From assembly GCF_014069575.1 (NCBI RefSeq), contig NZ_CP059675.1:1488001-1552000 (forward strand): 64,000 nucleotides of DNA, given 5' to 3'. Origin of the DNA: Schaalia sp. JY-X169. Lineage in GTDB: Bacteria; Actinomycetota; Actinomycetes; Actinomycetales; Actinomycetaceae. Under the pieces are notes generated by a model that saw nothing but the letters and a program-made list of their open reading frames with translations, had not been told where the DNA came from and searched no databases. Below are positions 53,837 through 63,324 of the stretch, piece by piece (position 1 is the first letter of the stretch; each line of letters opens with the position of its first letter). The position numbers and the translations under genes were made by a program.

Positions 53837-55270
53837 CTACGCTGTCGCACGAAGTGCATTCGCGATTTCCCACACGCCAGAACCGTACGATCCTTTCAAG
53901 AGAACAAGGTCGCCGTCTCTCATGGCACCCCTCAGTGCGCCGAGTGCGCCTTGGGAATCCTCTGTTTCAAACTTCGAAACACCCGCATCGACAGACTCAT
54001 GAAGTGGTGAAGCTCCCACCCCGACAGTGATCAGCACGTCAGGATTGGCAGCCGCGACAGCTTTACCGACCTCGCGGTGAATCTCTGCTGAGTGTTCTCC
54101 CAACTCGAGCATTTCACCAAGTACCATAACCAGCCGTCGACCATTCCTGAGCGACGTCGCGGCACCAAACGAAGCCGCCATCGAGTCCGGGTTCGCGTTG
54201 TATGCGTCATCGATCATTGTTACGACCACATCTTTGCCATCGGTCGTTGCCACACGCAGACCCTCAGTCATGTCCATACGATGTGGTGATACGGCACCCG
54301 CGACCTCAAGTTCACGAACAGCGGTAATGGTGGACCGACCAAGGACGTAGTTGCAGGCAACAGTTGCGAGCGCATTGCTAACCTGGTGGCGGCCGACAAG
54401 GCGAAGCTTCACCCGCCCTCGAAAATCGGGGGTTTCAAGAACAAAACTCGGAGCTCCGTCGGCCTCAACCTGCACCAATGTGGCTCTTACCTGGGCATCT
54501 TCCAGCCCTGCAGCAGAAAAGAAGCACACCTCTCCGGGGCAAGCCTGAGCCATTCCAGCCACAGTTGGGTCATCCGCGTTGAGGATGCCAACACCATCTG
54601 GGACAAGGCCCTCAACGAGCTCGCGCTTCGTAGCAATCAGGCTCTCTAGCGAGTCATATCCGCCTAGGTGGGCGCGGCCAACCATCAGTTCAATCGCGGT
54701 ATCCAACGGTGCAATCTCTGTCAGATAACGGATATGACCCGGTCCTGATGCGCCCATCTCCAGAACCATGAACCGTGTGTCTTCGTCACCCTTGAGAATG
54801 GTCAGCGGGCACCCGACCTCGTTGTTGAAGGAAAGAATGGGGGCAACCGTGGGACCCGAACGTGCCAACACGCGAGCCAGAAGGTCCTTAACTGTTGTCT
54901 TACCTGCAGATCCCGTAATGCCCGCAACTTGGATTGGTCCGCTGCTCCGCAAATCGGCGAGATGTGCTTTTGCTAATCGACCCAGAGCAACAGTGGAATC
55001 CCTAACGACAACCTGGGGAATCGACAGCGAATCTGAAGCCCGCTCAACCACCGCCGCAACTGCGCCCGCGTCGACTGCCTGGTGCAGGTAGCTATGCCCG
55101 TCACTGGTTTCACCAACCCTGGCGAAGTAAAGGGAACCGGCCACGCATTCACGAGAGTCCGTGGTTGCTAACCCAACGTCCACACCATCTGGCAGATCGT
55201 ATGCAGTGAGACCCTCGATGTAGGTCTCACCTTCCGTCGCGGCCGCAATCCACTCAAGCGAGCGAAACAT
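53837..55270 (-). CDS. murF: UDP-MurNAc-tripeptide D-Ala-D-Ala ligase
   Basis: MurF finishes the pentapeptide. The ATP loop is VAGITGSAGKTTVKDLLA, with EMGASGPGHIRYL and DDAYNANPDSMAASF. The ATG at 55270 lies four bases after GGAGG; a GTG directly before it is less likely. 477 residues. In the usual cluster murE comes just before murF, but here ftsI is directly upstream with a gap of 78 bp. Confidence 0.96.
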   Translation of the reverse strand: MFRSLEWIAAATEGETYIEGLTAYDLPDGVDVGLATTDSRECVAGSLYFARVGETSDGHSYLHQAVDAGAVAAVVERASDSLSIPQVVVRDSTVALGRLAKAHLADLRSSGPIQVAGITGSAGKTTVKDLLARVLARSGPTVAPILSFNNEVGCPLTILKGDEDTRFMVLEMGASGPGHIRYLTEIAPLDTAIELMVGRAHLGGYDSLESLIATKRELVEGLVPDGVGILNADDPTVAGMAQACPGEVCFFSAAGLEDAQVRATLVQVEADGAPSFVLETPDFRGRVKLRLVGRHQVSNALATVACNYVLGRSTITAVRELEVAGAVSPHRMDMTEGLRVATTDGKDVVVTMIDDAYNANPDSMAASFGAATSLRNGRRLVMVLGEMLELGEHSAEIHREVGKAVAAANPDVLITVGVGASPLHESVDAGVSKFETEDSQGALGALRGAMRDGDLVLLKGSYGSGVWEIANALRATA

Positions 55271-55348
55271 CACGCCTCCTCTGCGGGCTCTTCGTTACAG
55301 AAAACTATCCACACTGCTTCTCATAATTCCAATAGTACGGGTAGTTTC

Positions 55349-57094
55349 TCATGCCCCTGGATCACTAGGAAATAGCGCCGGTGCTTCCTTAGACGGCGGA
55401 ATCCCCAGTACGCGTATACAGTCCGTCACGATCTGATGCACAAGCGGCGCGGCAGTTTCGCTCCCCTTGTACAGACCCGTTGGCTTGTAGAGGATCGTCG
55501 AAATGGCCACCTGGGGGTTGTCCGCCGGGAAAAGTGCCACCATGTTCGCGATTGTTCCGCCGGTGCCTATCTCGGATGTACCCGTCTTCGCTGCGACACG
55601 GTAGCCGTCAACGTTTGCCAGATACCCCGAACCACCGTTGGTAACAGACTCAAGCATTTTCACCAGGGTCTGGGCAACTTCAGGTTGAACAACTTCTGTC
55701 GGAACCCCCCGGTCGAGCTCTTGCACGGTGCCGTCCGGAGCCGTGAACCCCGAAACGAGGGTCGGCGCGATTCGCACCCCACCGTTACCCAAAGTTGCCA
55801 TGACCGAGGCGGCTTGTACCGCGTTAATGGCGTATCCCTGCCCAAAGGTCGTTGTGTAGAAGGTTCTACCATCCCAGTCCTCAGGACTACTGAGAATTCC
55901 AGCTGATTCGCCCGCCAACTGCACCCCGGTCTTCTCCCCGAGGCCGAAGCGTCGCATTAGTTCGTAGCGATCCTCAGCCGGAATCTGCTCACCGATCATC
56001 ACGGTCCCGGTGTTCAAGGATTGGGCTATGATCCCGGTTGCAGTCTTCGTGAAAGTCTCATGGGGGACCATGTCGCTGAACGTTTGCCCGTTAGAAGTCG
56101 TGTACTTGTCGGCCATTGTGAAGGTTGACTCGGGCGTGATCACACCGCGTTCCAGTGCGCCAGCAAATGTGAAGATCTTTCCCACGGACCCTGGCTCGTA
56201 AACCATCTGGACCGCCTTTGAGGCTTGGGGTCCGTTCTCCGGAGTCGTGGTGTCTGAGTCTGCGAGTGCAAGAATCTCCGCACTCGCGACATCCATAACC
56301 ACGGCGGCTCCCCACTCAGCACCGTGCTGGTCAACGGCTGCATCCAGTTCACTCTGGACCGCATACTGGAGATCTGCAACAAGGGTGGTGTTCACCGTGT
56401 CTCCGGGTTGAGCCTCTTTTGAGACAACCTTAGCGCCGGGAATGACCGCACCAGTCGGCCCGATCTCATAGGATTCCTCACCTGGCTCTCCGGTCAGCGC
56501 ATCCTGAAATATCAGTTCGAGGCCGGAGTTGCCATCCCCCGCGACATCGACGCTACCCAAGACCGTACCCGCGAGGGAACCCCCGGGATAGAGTCGATCG
56601 AAGGAAGGTTCCCATTCGATCCCGTAGATTCCCAGCCGCCGGATCTCTCGGTAGGTATCAGGCTCAACATTCTTCGCTAGGTACTGGTAGGTACTATCGC
56701 CTAAGAGCATGCCCCCGAGCTCAGCTACATCCATACCCAGAATCGGCGCCAGTTGGCGAGCGGCCTCGGCGGGCCCCCGGCCGACAATCACGCCGTTGTC
56801 ATCCACATTGCGATATTCGAGGAGTGCCTTCTGATTCGCCGCGATGTGGTAGGTGATACGCGACTCCACTAAGACCACGCCATCAGCATCAACGATTGAG
56901 CCACGGGGGGCTTGAATCGCACTGGCTGAAGTACGGACCACGCGACCCTGGTCAGCTAGTTCATCCCCACGCACAATCTGAATCATGAAAAGCTGTGCTG
57001 CAGCAACAAGTAGAAATACGACTGCAACGATGAGTATCGATCGGGACCGTCGAGTAGCAGTGCCTCTGCTCGAAGGGGCAGGTCGGTCGGTCAT
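55349..57094 (-). CDS. ftsI: Septal transpeptidase FtsI (PBP3-type)
   Basis: The class B penicillin-binding protein that cross-links septal peptidoglycan. One N-terminal membrane helix (ILIVAVVFLLVAAAQLFMI), the PBP dimer domain, and a transpeptidase domain with the serine in EPGSVGKIF (SxxK), SLN (SxN) and AAKTGTSE (KTG). It has 581 residues. The ATG overlaps the ftsL stop by four bases. Confidence 0.96.
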   Translation of the reverse strand: MTDRPAPSSRGTATRRSRSILIVAVVFLLVAAAQLFMIQIVRGDELADQGRVVRTSASAIQAPRGSIVDADGVVLVESRITYHIAANQKALLEYRNVDDNGVIVGRGPAEAARQLAPILGMDVAELGGMLLGDSTYQYLAKNVEPDTYREIRRLGIYGIEWEPSFDRLYPGGSLAGTVLGSVDVAGDGNSGLELIFQDALTGEPGEESYEIGPTGAVIPGAKVVSKEAQPGDTVNTTLVADLQYAVQSELDAAVDQHGAEWGAAVVMDVASAEILALADSDTTTPENGPQASKAVQMVYEPGSVGKIFTFAGALERGVITPESTFTMADKYTTSNGQTFSDMVPHETFTKTATGIIAQSLNTGTVMIGEQIPAEDRYELMRRFGLGEKTGVQLAGESAGILSSPEDWDGRTFYTTTFGQGYAINAVQAASVMATLGNGGVRIAPTLVSGFTAPDGTVQELDRGVPTEVVQPEVAQTLVKMLESVTNGGSGYLANVDGYRVAAKTGTSEIGTGGTIANMVALFPADNPQVAISTILYKPTGLYKGSETAAPLVHQIVTDCIRVLGIPPSKEAPALFPSDPGA

Positions 57095-57498
57095 TGGGCA
57101 GCCTCTCCGCCCTCGACCGTTCTGGTCTCAAGGGTGACTGCGCCGATACTCCCCGAACGAACCAAACCAATGGCGTTCGCCTTCTCCTCAAGTTTCTGGG
57201 GCGAGGAGACAATCAACAGCTCTGCTTCCAAGGTCTCAACCCGCGCGTTAATTTCTGCCAGCTGGACCTGTTGATCACGAATCTCGTAGGCCCGCTGAGC
57301 CATTTGCGTGTTGACAACCATGGGCAAGGCGATGGTTAGGATCACCAAAAGACTCGCAATGAGGATGAAGGGCCATGCAGAAGTGCGTACGTTGATTTTC
57401 TGCCCGGTGACGACTTGAATCCGAGTGGAGGACGATATCCCCGGAGTGACACTCTGCGTCGACTGAGGAAGAACTGGCTGTGCGCTAGCGGACATCAT
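57091..57498 (-). CDS. ftsL: FtsL-like divisome protein
   Basis: A small bitopic protein of 135 residues: cytoplasmic N-terminus of about 40, membrane helix ILIASLLVILTIALPMVV, then a leucine-rich coiled coil (RDQQVQLAEINARVETLEAELL) outside. This topology and the place between rsmH and ftsI define FtsL, which has little sequence conservation. Double ATG start inside the end of rsmH, overlap 14 bases. Confidence 0.88.
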   Translation of the reverse strand: MMSASAQPVLPQSTQSVTPGISSSTRIQVVTGQKINVRTSAWPFILIASLLVILTIALPMVVNTQMAQRAYEIRDQQVQLAEINARVETLEAELLIVSSPQKLEEKANAIGLVRSGSIGAVTLETRTVEGGEAAQ

Positions 57499-58453
57499 GC
57501 CTCCACTGAGTCAGAAGTTCGGCGGCGCGCAAGCGCACCGGAATTGAGCGAGGGTTGGTATTTGCCTCAGATTCTGAAGCCCGTTCGGCACCTCGCGTAA
57601 GCAAACGCAGAGTCCTGTGGGCATCAACTTCGTCAGCGGTCATTGGGAGCCCTGCCGGAAGCTGTGGGTTCGCTCCCGCATTGAAATAGTCCTTGACGAT
57701 GCGATCTTCAAGGGACTGGTATGCCTCGACGACAAGACGCCCTCCAACAGCCAGGTTTGAGAGCGCAGCTGGGATAGCATCCTCCAAAATCGCCAGTTCA
57801 TCATTTACTGCGATTCGGATTGCCTGGAAGGTACGCTTAGCCGGATTACCGCCAGTACGCCGTGCCGGCGCAGGAATCGCGGCGCGCACGATGTCAACCA
57901 ACTGCCCAGTCGTCTGCAATGGGTCAGTCTCACGACGCTTGACCACCAGGTCTGCAATGCGAGGAGCAAACTTCTCATCCCCGTACCTGCGCAGGATTCT
58001 CACCAGGTCATTGCGATCAATGCGGGCAAGCAGTTCTGCAGCGCTCTCGCCAGATGTCGCGTCCATCCTCATATCAAGGGGGGCGTCCGTGGCATAGGAG
58101 AATCCACGCTCGACCTCGTCCAACTGCATCGAAGAAACCCCAAGATCCATCAGGATCCCGTTCGCCAACTGGCCGTCGAGCGCGTCACCGATTTGATCGT
58201 ATGTTCCTTGGAATGGCCTGAAGCGGTTCCCAAAGGGCGCAAGTCTCGCCGAAGCCAACTCCAAAGCCACGGGATCTCGGTCGATACCAATGACTGTGAG
58301 GGAGGGAAATCTCTTGAGAGCACCCTCCGTGTGCCCCCCGAGTCCGACTGTCGCGTCGACCATGAGGGGAGAAGCAACCTCAAACGCGGGGGCCAAGAGG
58401 TCAAGGCAACGAGCCAACATGACCGGTGTGTGCTTCACAGCGGTGTCCGTCAT
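57485..58453 (-). CDS. rsmH: 16S rRNA m4C1402 methyltransferase RsmH
   Basis: RsmH (MraW) methylates N4 of C1402. Features: HTPVMLARCLDLL at the start, the SAM loop VDATVGLGGHTEGAL, LMDLGVSSMQLDEVERGFSY, and the C-terminal KRTFQAIRIAVNDELAILE. The ATG at 58453 follows GAGGAAG. Length 322 residues, usual for the family. Confidence 0.97.
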   Translation of the reverse strand: MTDTAVKHTPVMLARCLDLLAPAFEVASPLMVDATVGLGGHTEGALKRFPSLTVIGIDRDPVALELASARLAPFGNRFRPFQGTYDQIGDALDGQLANGILMDLGVSSMQLDEVERGFSYATDAPLDMRMDATSGESAAELLARIDRNDLVRILRRYGDEKFAPRIADLVVKRRETDPLQTTGQLVDIVRAAIPAPARRTGGNPAKRTFQAIRIAVNDELAILEDAIPAALSNLAVGGRLVVEAYQSLEDRIVKDYFNAGANPQLPAGLPMTADEVDAHRTLRLLTRGAERASESEANTNPRSIPVRLRAAELLTQWRHDVR

Positions 58454-58576
58454 TGTCTTCCTCTCTGAACTTCGGGCTGTCTGCTTGAGGTCACTATCTG
58501 AGTGGTCGCGGTGGGCACTGGTCGGTTCTGACAACGGGGAAGTGAAGTCAGAGCGCGTCCCAGTGCCCGCGCGAAG

Positions 58577-59008
58577 CTAAAACATTCCTGGAATAACCTC
58601 CTCAACGGACTGGGAGAAGGCCTCTTCTTGAGCGGAGAGATAACGGTTCCAGGCTTCCGCATCCCAAATTTCAGCTCGGGTGCCGACACCTACGACGATG
58701 AGGTCCCGGGATAACCCGGCATACATGCGAAGTCGTGGTGGGACTGTGATGCGCCCCTGCTTGTCGGGAACCTCATCTGAGGCGCCCGACATCAGCACGC
58801 GAATATAGTCGCGCGCATTCTTCGAGGCACTTGGCGATTTTGCGAGATCATCAACCATCCGAGAGAACTCTGCAGCTGAAACCACGTAGAGACAGCGGTC
58901 TTGACCGGGGGTAATTACGAGGCCGTCGGCAAGCTGATCGCGGAACTTCGCAGGCAGGATGACCCGGCCCTTCTCATCCATCTTTGGTTCATAGGTACCC
59001 AGGAACAC
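58577..59008 (-). CDS. mraZ: Transcriptional regulator MraZ
   Basis: MraZ is an AbrB-like ring protein that binds repeats in its own promoter and controls the dcw cluster. Two matching halves are seen: [25 protein letters not shown] and [23 protein letters not shown]. The GTG at 59008 (143 residues) gives the usual start and follows a G-rich site; an upstream ATG would add 12 atypical residues. Three 10-bp repeats begin 19 bp upstream. Confidence 0.96.
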   Translation of the reverse strand: MFLGTYEPKMDEKGRVILPAKFRDQLADGLVITPGQDRCLYVVSAAEFSRMVDDLAKSPSASKNARDYIRVLMSGASDEVPDKQGRITVPPRLRMYAGLSRDLIVVGVGTRAEIWDAEAWNRYLSAQEEAFSQSVEEVIPGMF

Positions 59009-59026
59009 ACCCCACCCCCTCTCGAT

Positions 59027-59056
59027 CTGTCCACAATACTCCACTTCCCTCCACTT
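59027..59056 (-). promoter_or_regulatory. Three contiguous 10-bp repeats, probable MraZ operator
   Basis: On the minus strand the units read AAGTGGAGGG, AAGTGGAGTA and TTGTGGACAG, end to end. MraZ sites in other bacteria are direct repeats of a GTGG/TGGG core spaced about ten bases apart, and this matches. The site ends 19 bp before the mraZ GTG. Confidence 0.85.
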
Positions 59057-59241
59057 GTATCCCTTGACGCCGTTATTTCTCAGATTTTGGCCAATAGTCT
59101 TTTGAGTATTCCCTGTTCAACCATGGGGGGAGGAAAGTGGGGGTAGTTCTCGAAATCTGGGGATACTTGGGCCCCGGAGGACTGGCTTGCACCCGCCTGG
59201 GCGCCACCGCCTGCTCGAAGCACGCCGGGAAGTAGGCACAG

Positions 59242-59269
59242 AAAAAGCCAACTGAAATCTCAGTTGGCT
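59242..59269 (-). terminator. Intrinsic terminator after the DUF3040 gene
   Basis: On the minus strand AGCCAACTGA pairs perfectly with TCAGTTGGCT around a 4-base loop and is followed by TTTT. It sits 23 bp after the stop of the DUF3040 gene and insulates it from the mraZ promoter. Confidence 0.92.
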
Positions 59270-59292
59270 TCCTAGTTTCCAGTTCTTCGCCG

Positions 59293-59709
59293 CTACTGCC
59301 CTCGGTTCTGCCACCGTTCGCGACGTTGCGCATCCCGCTCTTCTTTCGAGATCTTGGGGGCCTTCTGCGCTTGCCGAACGCCATCATTTGTGGGTAGGGC
59401 ATTCTTGTCAGTGCTCAAAGCCAAGAGAACACCGCCTACCATGCACGCAAAACCAGCTACACCCAAAAGGATTGTCCATAGCGCCACCCCGATTGTCACC
59501 CCGAGCAGAACTACCGCAAGGCCGACTGCCGCAAGGATCGAACCAAGTGCAATGCGACGCGGGGAAAGAGGTGCTGACGGGGCGCGCTCCGGAGCCTTCT
59601 CCGGCTCCGGCAATGATGAGGCCATCGTGTCTGCAAGATCGGGATCCTGCTGACGTAAGTGCTGCTCCATCTCAGCCAGAATCTGCTTCTCATACTCTGA
59701 AAGAGCCAT
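59293..59709 (-). CDS. DUF3040 membrane protein
   Basis: A 138-residue actinobacterial protein. MALSEYEKQILAEMEQHL is the DUF3040 signature, followed by two membrane helices (IALGSILAAVGLAVVLLGV and WTILLGVAGFACMVGGVLLAL) and a basic tail (KEERDAQRRERWQNRG). The function is unknown. It commonly lies between dinB and mraZ, as here. Confidence 0.9.
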   Translation of the reverse strand: MALSEYEKQILAEMEQHLRQQDPDLADTMASSLPEPEKAPERAPSAPLSPRRIALGSILAAVGLAVVLLGVTIGVALWTILLGVAGFACMVGGVLLALSTDKNALPTNDGVRQAQKAPKISKEERDAQRRERWQNRGQ

Positions 59710-59817
59710 CACTTACCCCCTGTCCCACATCAACTCGGTTCCCCAATATCACTACCTAGTCTACCCGGATCCCGACGCCCCAACTAACCATGCTTTCCAT
59801 CTACACGCACCGGGGTG

Positions 59818-61032
59818 CTACTTCTTACCCGGAAGGAGCGATGCCGGCATGACCGCACCCGCCCCAAATCGCTCTTGAGCAGCATCCATTGCCAGTTCAG
59901 CCACCCGCGGACGCGGGTCTTCATCTAACAGCGTAGGAACCCCTCCGTCACCCCCGACCAATGAGGATACGCCCACACCCGCTAGGCGAACACCACCCGA
60001 TGGCAGCGAGCGCATCTCAATCAAAGAAGTCGCGACCTGAGCGATCTCACGGCCAACGTCAGTAGGTGCTAAGAGAGTCTTGGATCGAGCAGTGGTATTG
60101 AACTTCTGGTCGCGAACCTTTACGGTAACCGTCCATGCAAGGAGGCCCATCTTTCGTAGCCGTCTGGCGCAATCGTGAGCTGCCCTGAGGATAAAGGCCT
60201 TGAGAACCTCTGGCGATGTCACATTCACCTCGAAGGTTCTTTCCGTGGAAATCGACTTCTCCCGTTCCCTTGTCGACACTGCCCTGTCATCAACCCCCCA
60301 TGCCAACGCATTGAGGTGCTGGGCACTGGCATTGCCAATCCATTGCGCCAAGTCACGAATCGGCACATTCGCCAACTGACCAACTGTGTCGATGCCACGT
60401 ACCCGCAGAACCTCCCCCGTCCTCTTTCCAACGCCCCACAGCGCCCCGATGGGAAGGGGATGAAGGAAGTCAAGTGTCCGGTCCTTTGGTATGAGCAAAC
60501 GACCATCGGGCTTCGCGTGCGCAGAAGCGATCTTTGCCACGCTCTTCGTTGCCGCAATGCCAACCGAAGCGGGAAGGCCCACTTCCTCACGGATTCTTGT
60601 TCGAATGAGGCCGCCAACTTCCACGGGCGAGCCAAACTGGCGGCGAGCACCGCTGACATCCAGAAAAGCCTCATCAATACTGACTGGTTCCACCAGTGGA
60701 GTCACGCTGTGCAGTACTTCCATCACCTGTTTGGAGTAGCTGCCATAGAGGTCATGACGCCCAGGAAGCAAGACAGCCGCTGGGCAGAGTGCGCGGGCGC
60801 GCCCAATCGGCATACCCGCACGGACTCCAAACGCCCTCGCCTCATAAGTTGCGGCAGTGACAACGCCGCGGACTCCGATGCCGCCCACAATCACCGGCAG
60901 TCCCCGGAGTGCTGGGTTCTGTAACACCTCCACCGAGGCAAAGAAGCTGTCCATGTCAACGTGGAGAATCGGAGCCTCACTGTCGTCACCACCCCACTGG
61001 CTGTGGACTTTGCCCCGCGGTGAGACTGACAT
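59818..61032 (-). CDS. dinB: DNA polymerase IV
   Basis: A Y-family polymerase for translesion synthesis. The catalytic acidic residues lie in HVDMDSFFASVE and in SIDEAFLDVSG; the YEARAFGVRAGMP finger motif and a C-terminal little-finger domain are present. The ATG at 61032 has GGAGG eight bases upstream; the upstream ATG at 61053 is less likely. The protein is 404 residues. There is no obvious SOS box by eye. Confidence 0.95.
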   Translation of the reverse strand: MSVSPRGKVHSQWGGDDSEAPILHVDMDSFFASVEVLQNPALRGLPVIVGGIGVRGVVTAATYEARAFGVRAGMPIGRARALCPAAVLLPGRHDLYGSYSKQVMEVLHSVTPLVEPVSIDEAFLDVSGARRQFGSPVEVGGLIRTRIREEVGLPASVGIAATKSVAKIASAHAKPDGRLLIPKDRTLDFLHPLPIGALWGVGKRTGEVLRVRGIDTVGQLANVPIRDLAQWIGNASAQHLNALAWGVDDRAVSTREREKSISTERTFEVNVTSPEVLKAFILRAAHDCARRLRKMGLLAWTVTVKVRDQKFNTTARSKTLLAPTDVGREIAQVATSLIEMRSLPSGGVRLAGVGVSSLVGGDGGVPTLLDEDPRPRVAELAMDAAQERFGAGAVMPASLLPGKK

Positions 61033-61114
61033 TGCTTCCACCTCCTTCCCCACCTACACCGTAGCTAGTCCCTCCGACATTTCACTACCACCTGAGACTA
61101 TGTAGGGTAAAGCA

Positions 61115-61912
61115 GTGGCCAAGGTACAAAAGAGAACTGCCCTCCCCCATTCGGTGACGCGGATGGGCACGGAGATATCCAGCACCGGCTCTTCGCTTAG
61201 AGTCAGCGCGTCGGGAATCGAACAATCCGTCATCGACCTCAGTCGTCCAAAAACCATTGAGTTTGAATACCTGCAACATATGGACGTGCTCTTGGACATG
61301 GCTCATGAAGCATGGTCCATCCCGCATCTGCGCGCCTTCCACGGCGGAGCCGGCGCCTGCGCACTCCCCCTCGCATGGGAAGCCAAGCATCCGGCAATGT
61401 CACAGGTTGCAGTTGAAGTGGACCCTGAGCTCGTAGAAGTCGTTGGTGGGGCCGCCGGTCTCAAGAGGAAACCTCGACTCAAGTTGAGAGTAGGAGACGC
61501 GGAGCAAGTTCTCGCTGGATCTGGAGCCAAGTACAACGTCATCGTTCGTGACGCGTTTGTTGGCTCCCGAACGCCCCGTCACCTGACAACTAGCAAGTGG
61601 ACGAACCTGGTCGCGTCGCGTCTCCTGGACGAGGGCGTCTACCTTGTCAATGTCGGCAGGGACAGGACCGCGCCGTCAAAGGAGGAAGTGGCAACCGTCC
61701 TCGACATCTTCGCCGTGACAACTGTTGTGACAGACCCAAAAGTGTGGCGCGGTGACCGCAGCGGTAACCTCGTCGTAGCGGGGTGGGTTGGCCTGCTACC
61801 TGACTTTGACGAACTAGACCGGGTGCTGCGACGGCTGCCCCTGCCTGCACGTCTCTACCGAACCGATGAGGTGAGGCGTTGGCTGGGTGGCGCCCAACCA
61901 ATCGACCACTAG
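61115..61912 (+). CDS. Spermidine-synthase-like methyltransferase-fold protein
   Basis: A 265-residue protein with the spermidine synthase fold: FEYLQHMDVLLDMA, a modified glycine loop FHGGAGACALPLAWEAKHP, and VEVDPELVEVV, then DAEQVLAGSGAKYNVIVRDAF. The synthase active-site Asp motif is replaced (RDAFVGSRTPRHLTT). So the aminopropyl transfer activity is uncertain; it may act on another substrate. The start is GTG, and upstream TATGTA lies close enough for a leaderless or short-leader message. It is transcribed away from dinB and towards the PAC2 gene. Confidence 0.75.
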   Translation: MAKVQKRTALPHSVTRMGTEISSTGSSLRVSASGIEQSVIDLSRPKTIEFEYLQHMDVLLDMAHEAWSIPHLRAFHGGAGACALPLAWEAKHPAMSQVAVEVDPELVEVVGGAAGLKRKPRLKLRVGDAEQVLAGSGAKYNVIVRDAFVGSRTPRHLTTSKWTNLVASRLLDEGVYLVNVGRDRTAPSKEEVATVLDIFAVTTVVTDPKVWRGDRSGNLVVAGWVGLLPDFDELDRVLRRLPLPARLYRTDEVRRWLGGAQPIDH

Positions 61913-61916
61913 GGAA

Positions 61917-63125
61917 CTACGCACCGCCATCGTCAACGGGACCTTCCTTGAAGGGAGGCTCATCTGGCTCTTCGGGCAGGCGATCCAGCTCCCACACGTT
62001 TGGCGCACGGTGTCTTGGCCGAGGTCGAGACACGCCAGCTCCGTCCTCCACACCTTCAGAGTTCGCGTCGTCGCCAGTTGATCCTGGGAGTCTCTGCTCG
62101 CTTGCTGGCTTCTGCTTGGAGCGTGTCTTCAAGTAGCTCTCGATTGCGTCACCGATCGCATCCGCCATGGAGTCCGTTGGCGTACTATCCATCCGTTCGG
62201 CCTCGGGAAACACGGCCTGATCAATACCAGTCAAGTCATCCCATCCAGGCAGGACCGCCTCCAACTGTGAGGTTGCATCCTCCGCTTCCTCCCCGCGCAT
62301 CACGGAATCAATCTCGATGCCCTCAGCGGCAGCCAGTGAGATCGAGTCGAAGTGCTGTTCAAGACCCTGAACAGTGCGTTGCAGGTCGGGGTTAACTTCA
62401 AGAAGTCTCTCCACCTGGCTCGCGTCCTCGTCCGCACCTCTCTCAAGGTCACCAATGGGGAGCTGCAGGTCAGCGATCTCCGCTAGACGCCTCAACAGTG
62501 CCGACGATGCTCTGGGGAATGTCACATCAGAGAGGTAATAGGGCACTGTCGCAAGCAGCGTTGCGCCAGTGACGCCTTCAAGATGAAGGTGGTACTGGAG
62601 GAATGATGTCAGTGGTGCCGGGAATCGAGCGGTGCCCCCCATCAGTGGCTGCTGCGGAATCACGTCGCGATCCGTGCTCTGCAGGTGGACTGTGGCGGGG
62701 CGGGTATGGGGAACTGCGGCTGGCAATCCGTGGAACGAAAAGATTGCTTCAACGCCAGCTTCCTCCGCCAGAGTGCCGACAGCATCACGGAAAGACTTCC
62801 AGCGAGCATCCGGCTCCGGACCATGAAGTAGCAAGATCGGGGTCCCGGCGTCATCGTGTACGAGGTCGAGGGCGATCTCAGGCTCCGACATGTCAGTCGT
62901 CACCCACTCGTCAACCTCCATAACAGGGCGGTGGGAGCGGTAATCGATCAACAGATCGGTGTCAAAAGTGGCGACACGTTCTGGCGACAGCGAAGTGAGA
63001 AGCTGAACCACAGCCAAGGTACCGGCTGAACCAGCATCCATGGCGCCCTCAAAATGAGCAATCAGGATTGGCGCCTTTGAACCGGCGGCAGGTCCTTTTG
63101 TGTAAAGGTCTTCGATACGCGCCAT
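61917..63125 (-). CDS. PAC2 family protein
   Basis: A 402-residue cytoplasmic protein of the PAC2 family, related to proteasome assembly chaperones. The core is in the first 280 residues: ILIAHFEGAMDAGSAGTLAVVQLL, LLHGPEPDARWKSF, and TSFLQYHLHLEGVTGATLLATVPYY. A hydrophilic acidic tail follows. The ATG at 63125 has GGGAGGGGAG upstream. The role in actinobacteria is not settled; links with the proteasome or protein turnover are possible. Confidence 0.87.
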   Translation of the reverse strand: MARIEDLYTKGPAAGSKAPILIAHFEGAMDAGSAGTLAVVQLLTSLSPERVATFDTDLLIDYRSHRPVMEVDEWVTTDMSEPEIALDLVHDDAGTPILLLHGPEPDARWKSFRDAVGTLAEEAGVEAIFSFHGLPAAVPHTRPATVHLQSTDRDVIPQQPLMGGTARFPAPLTSFLQYHLHLEGVTGATLLATVPYYLSDVTFPRASSALLRRLAEIADLQLPIGDLERGADEDASQVERLLEVNPDLQRTVQGLEQHFDSISLAAAEGIEIDSVMRGEEAEDATSQLEAVLPGWDDLTGIDQAVFPEAERMDSTPTDSMADAIGDAIESYLKTRSKQKPASEQRLPGSTGDDANSEGVEDGAGVSRPRPRHRAPNVWELDRLPEEPDEPPFKEGPVDDGGA

Positions 63126-63324
63126 GATGCTCCCCTCCCGGTCACCAGTCCTAGTGTTCCCTTTCACCGTACTCGTTGACTCCCTGATTCGGCGAGGAAC
63201 TCAACAAACATTGCGCTGGAAGGTGAACTGAACTCTCTATGAGTCACAAAACCTCTGGGTGCCGTCCGGTCCACGTTTAGGGAATAATGGACACTTGGTA
63301 TTTTTCGGCCGGTAAGGAGCGAGT

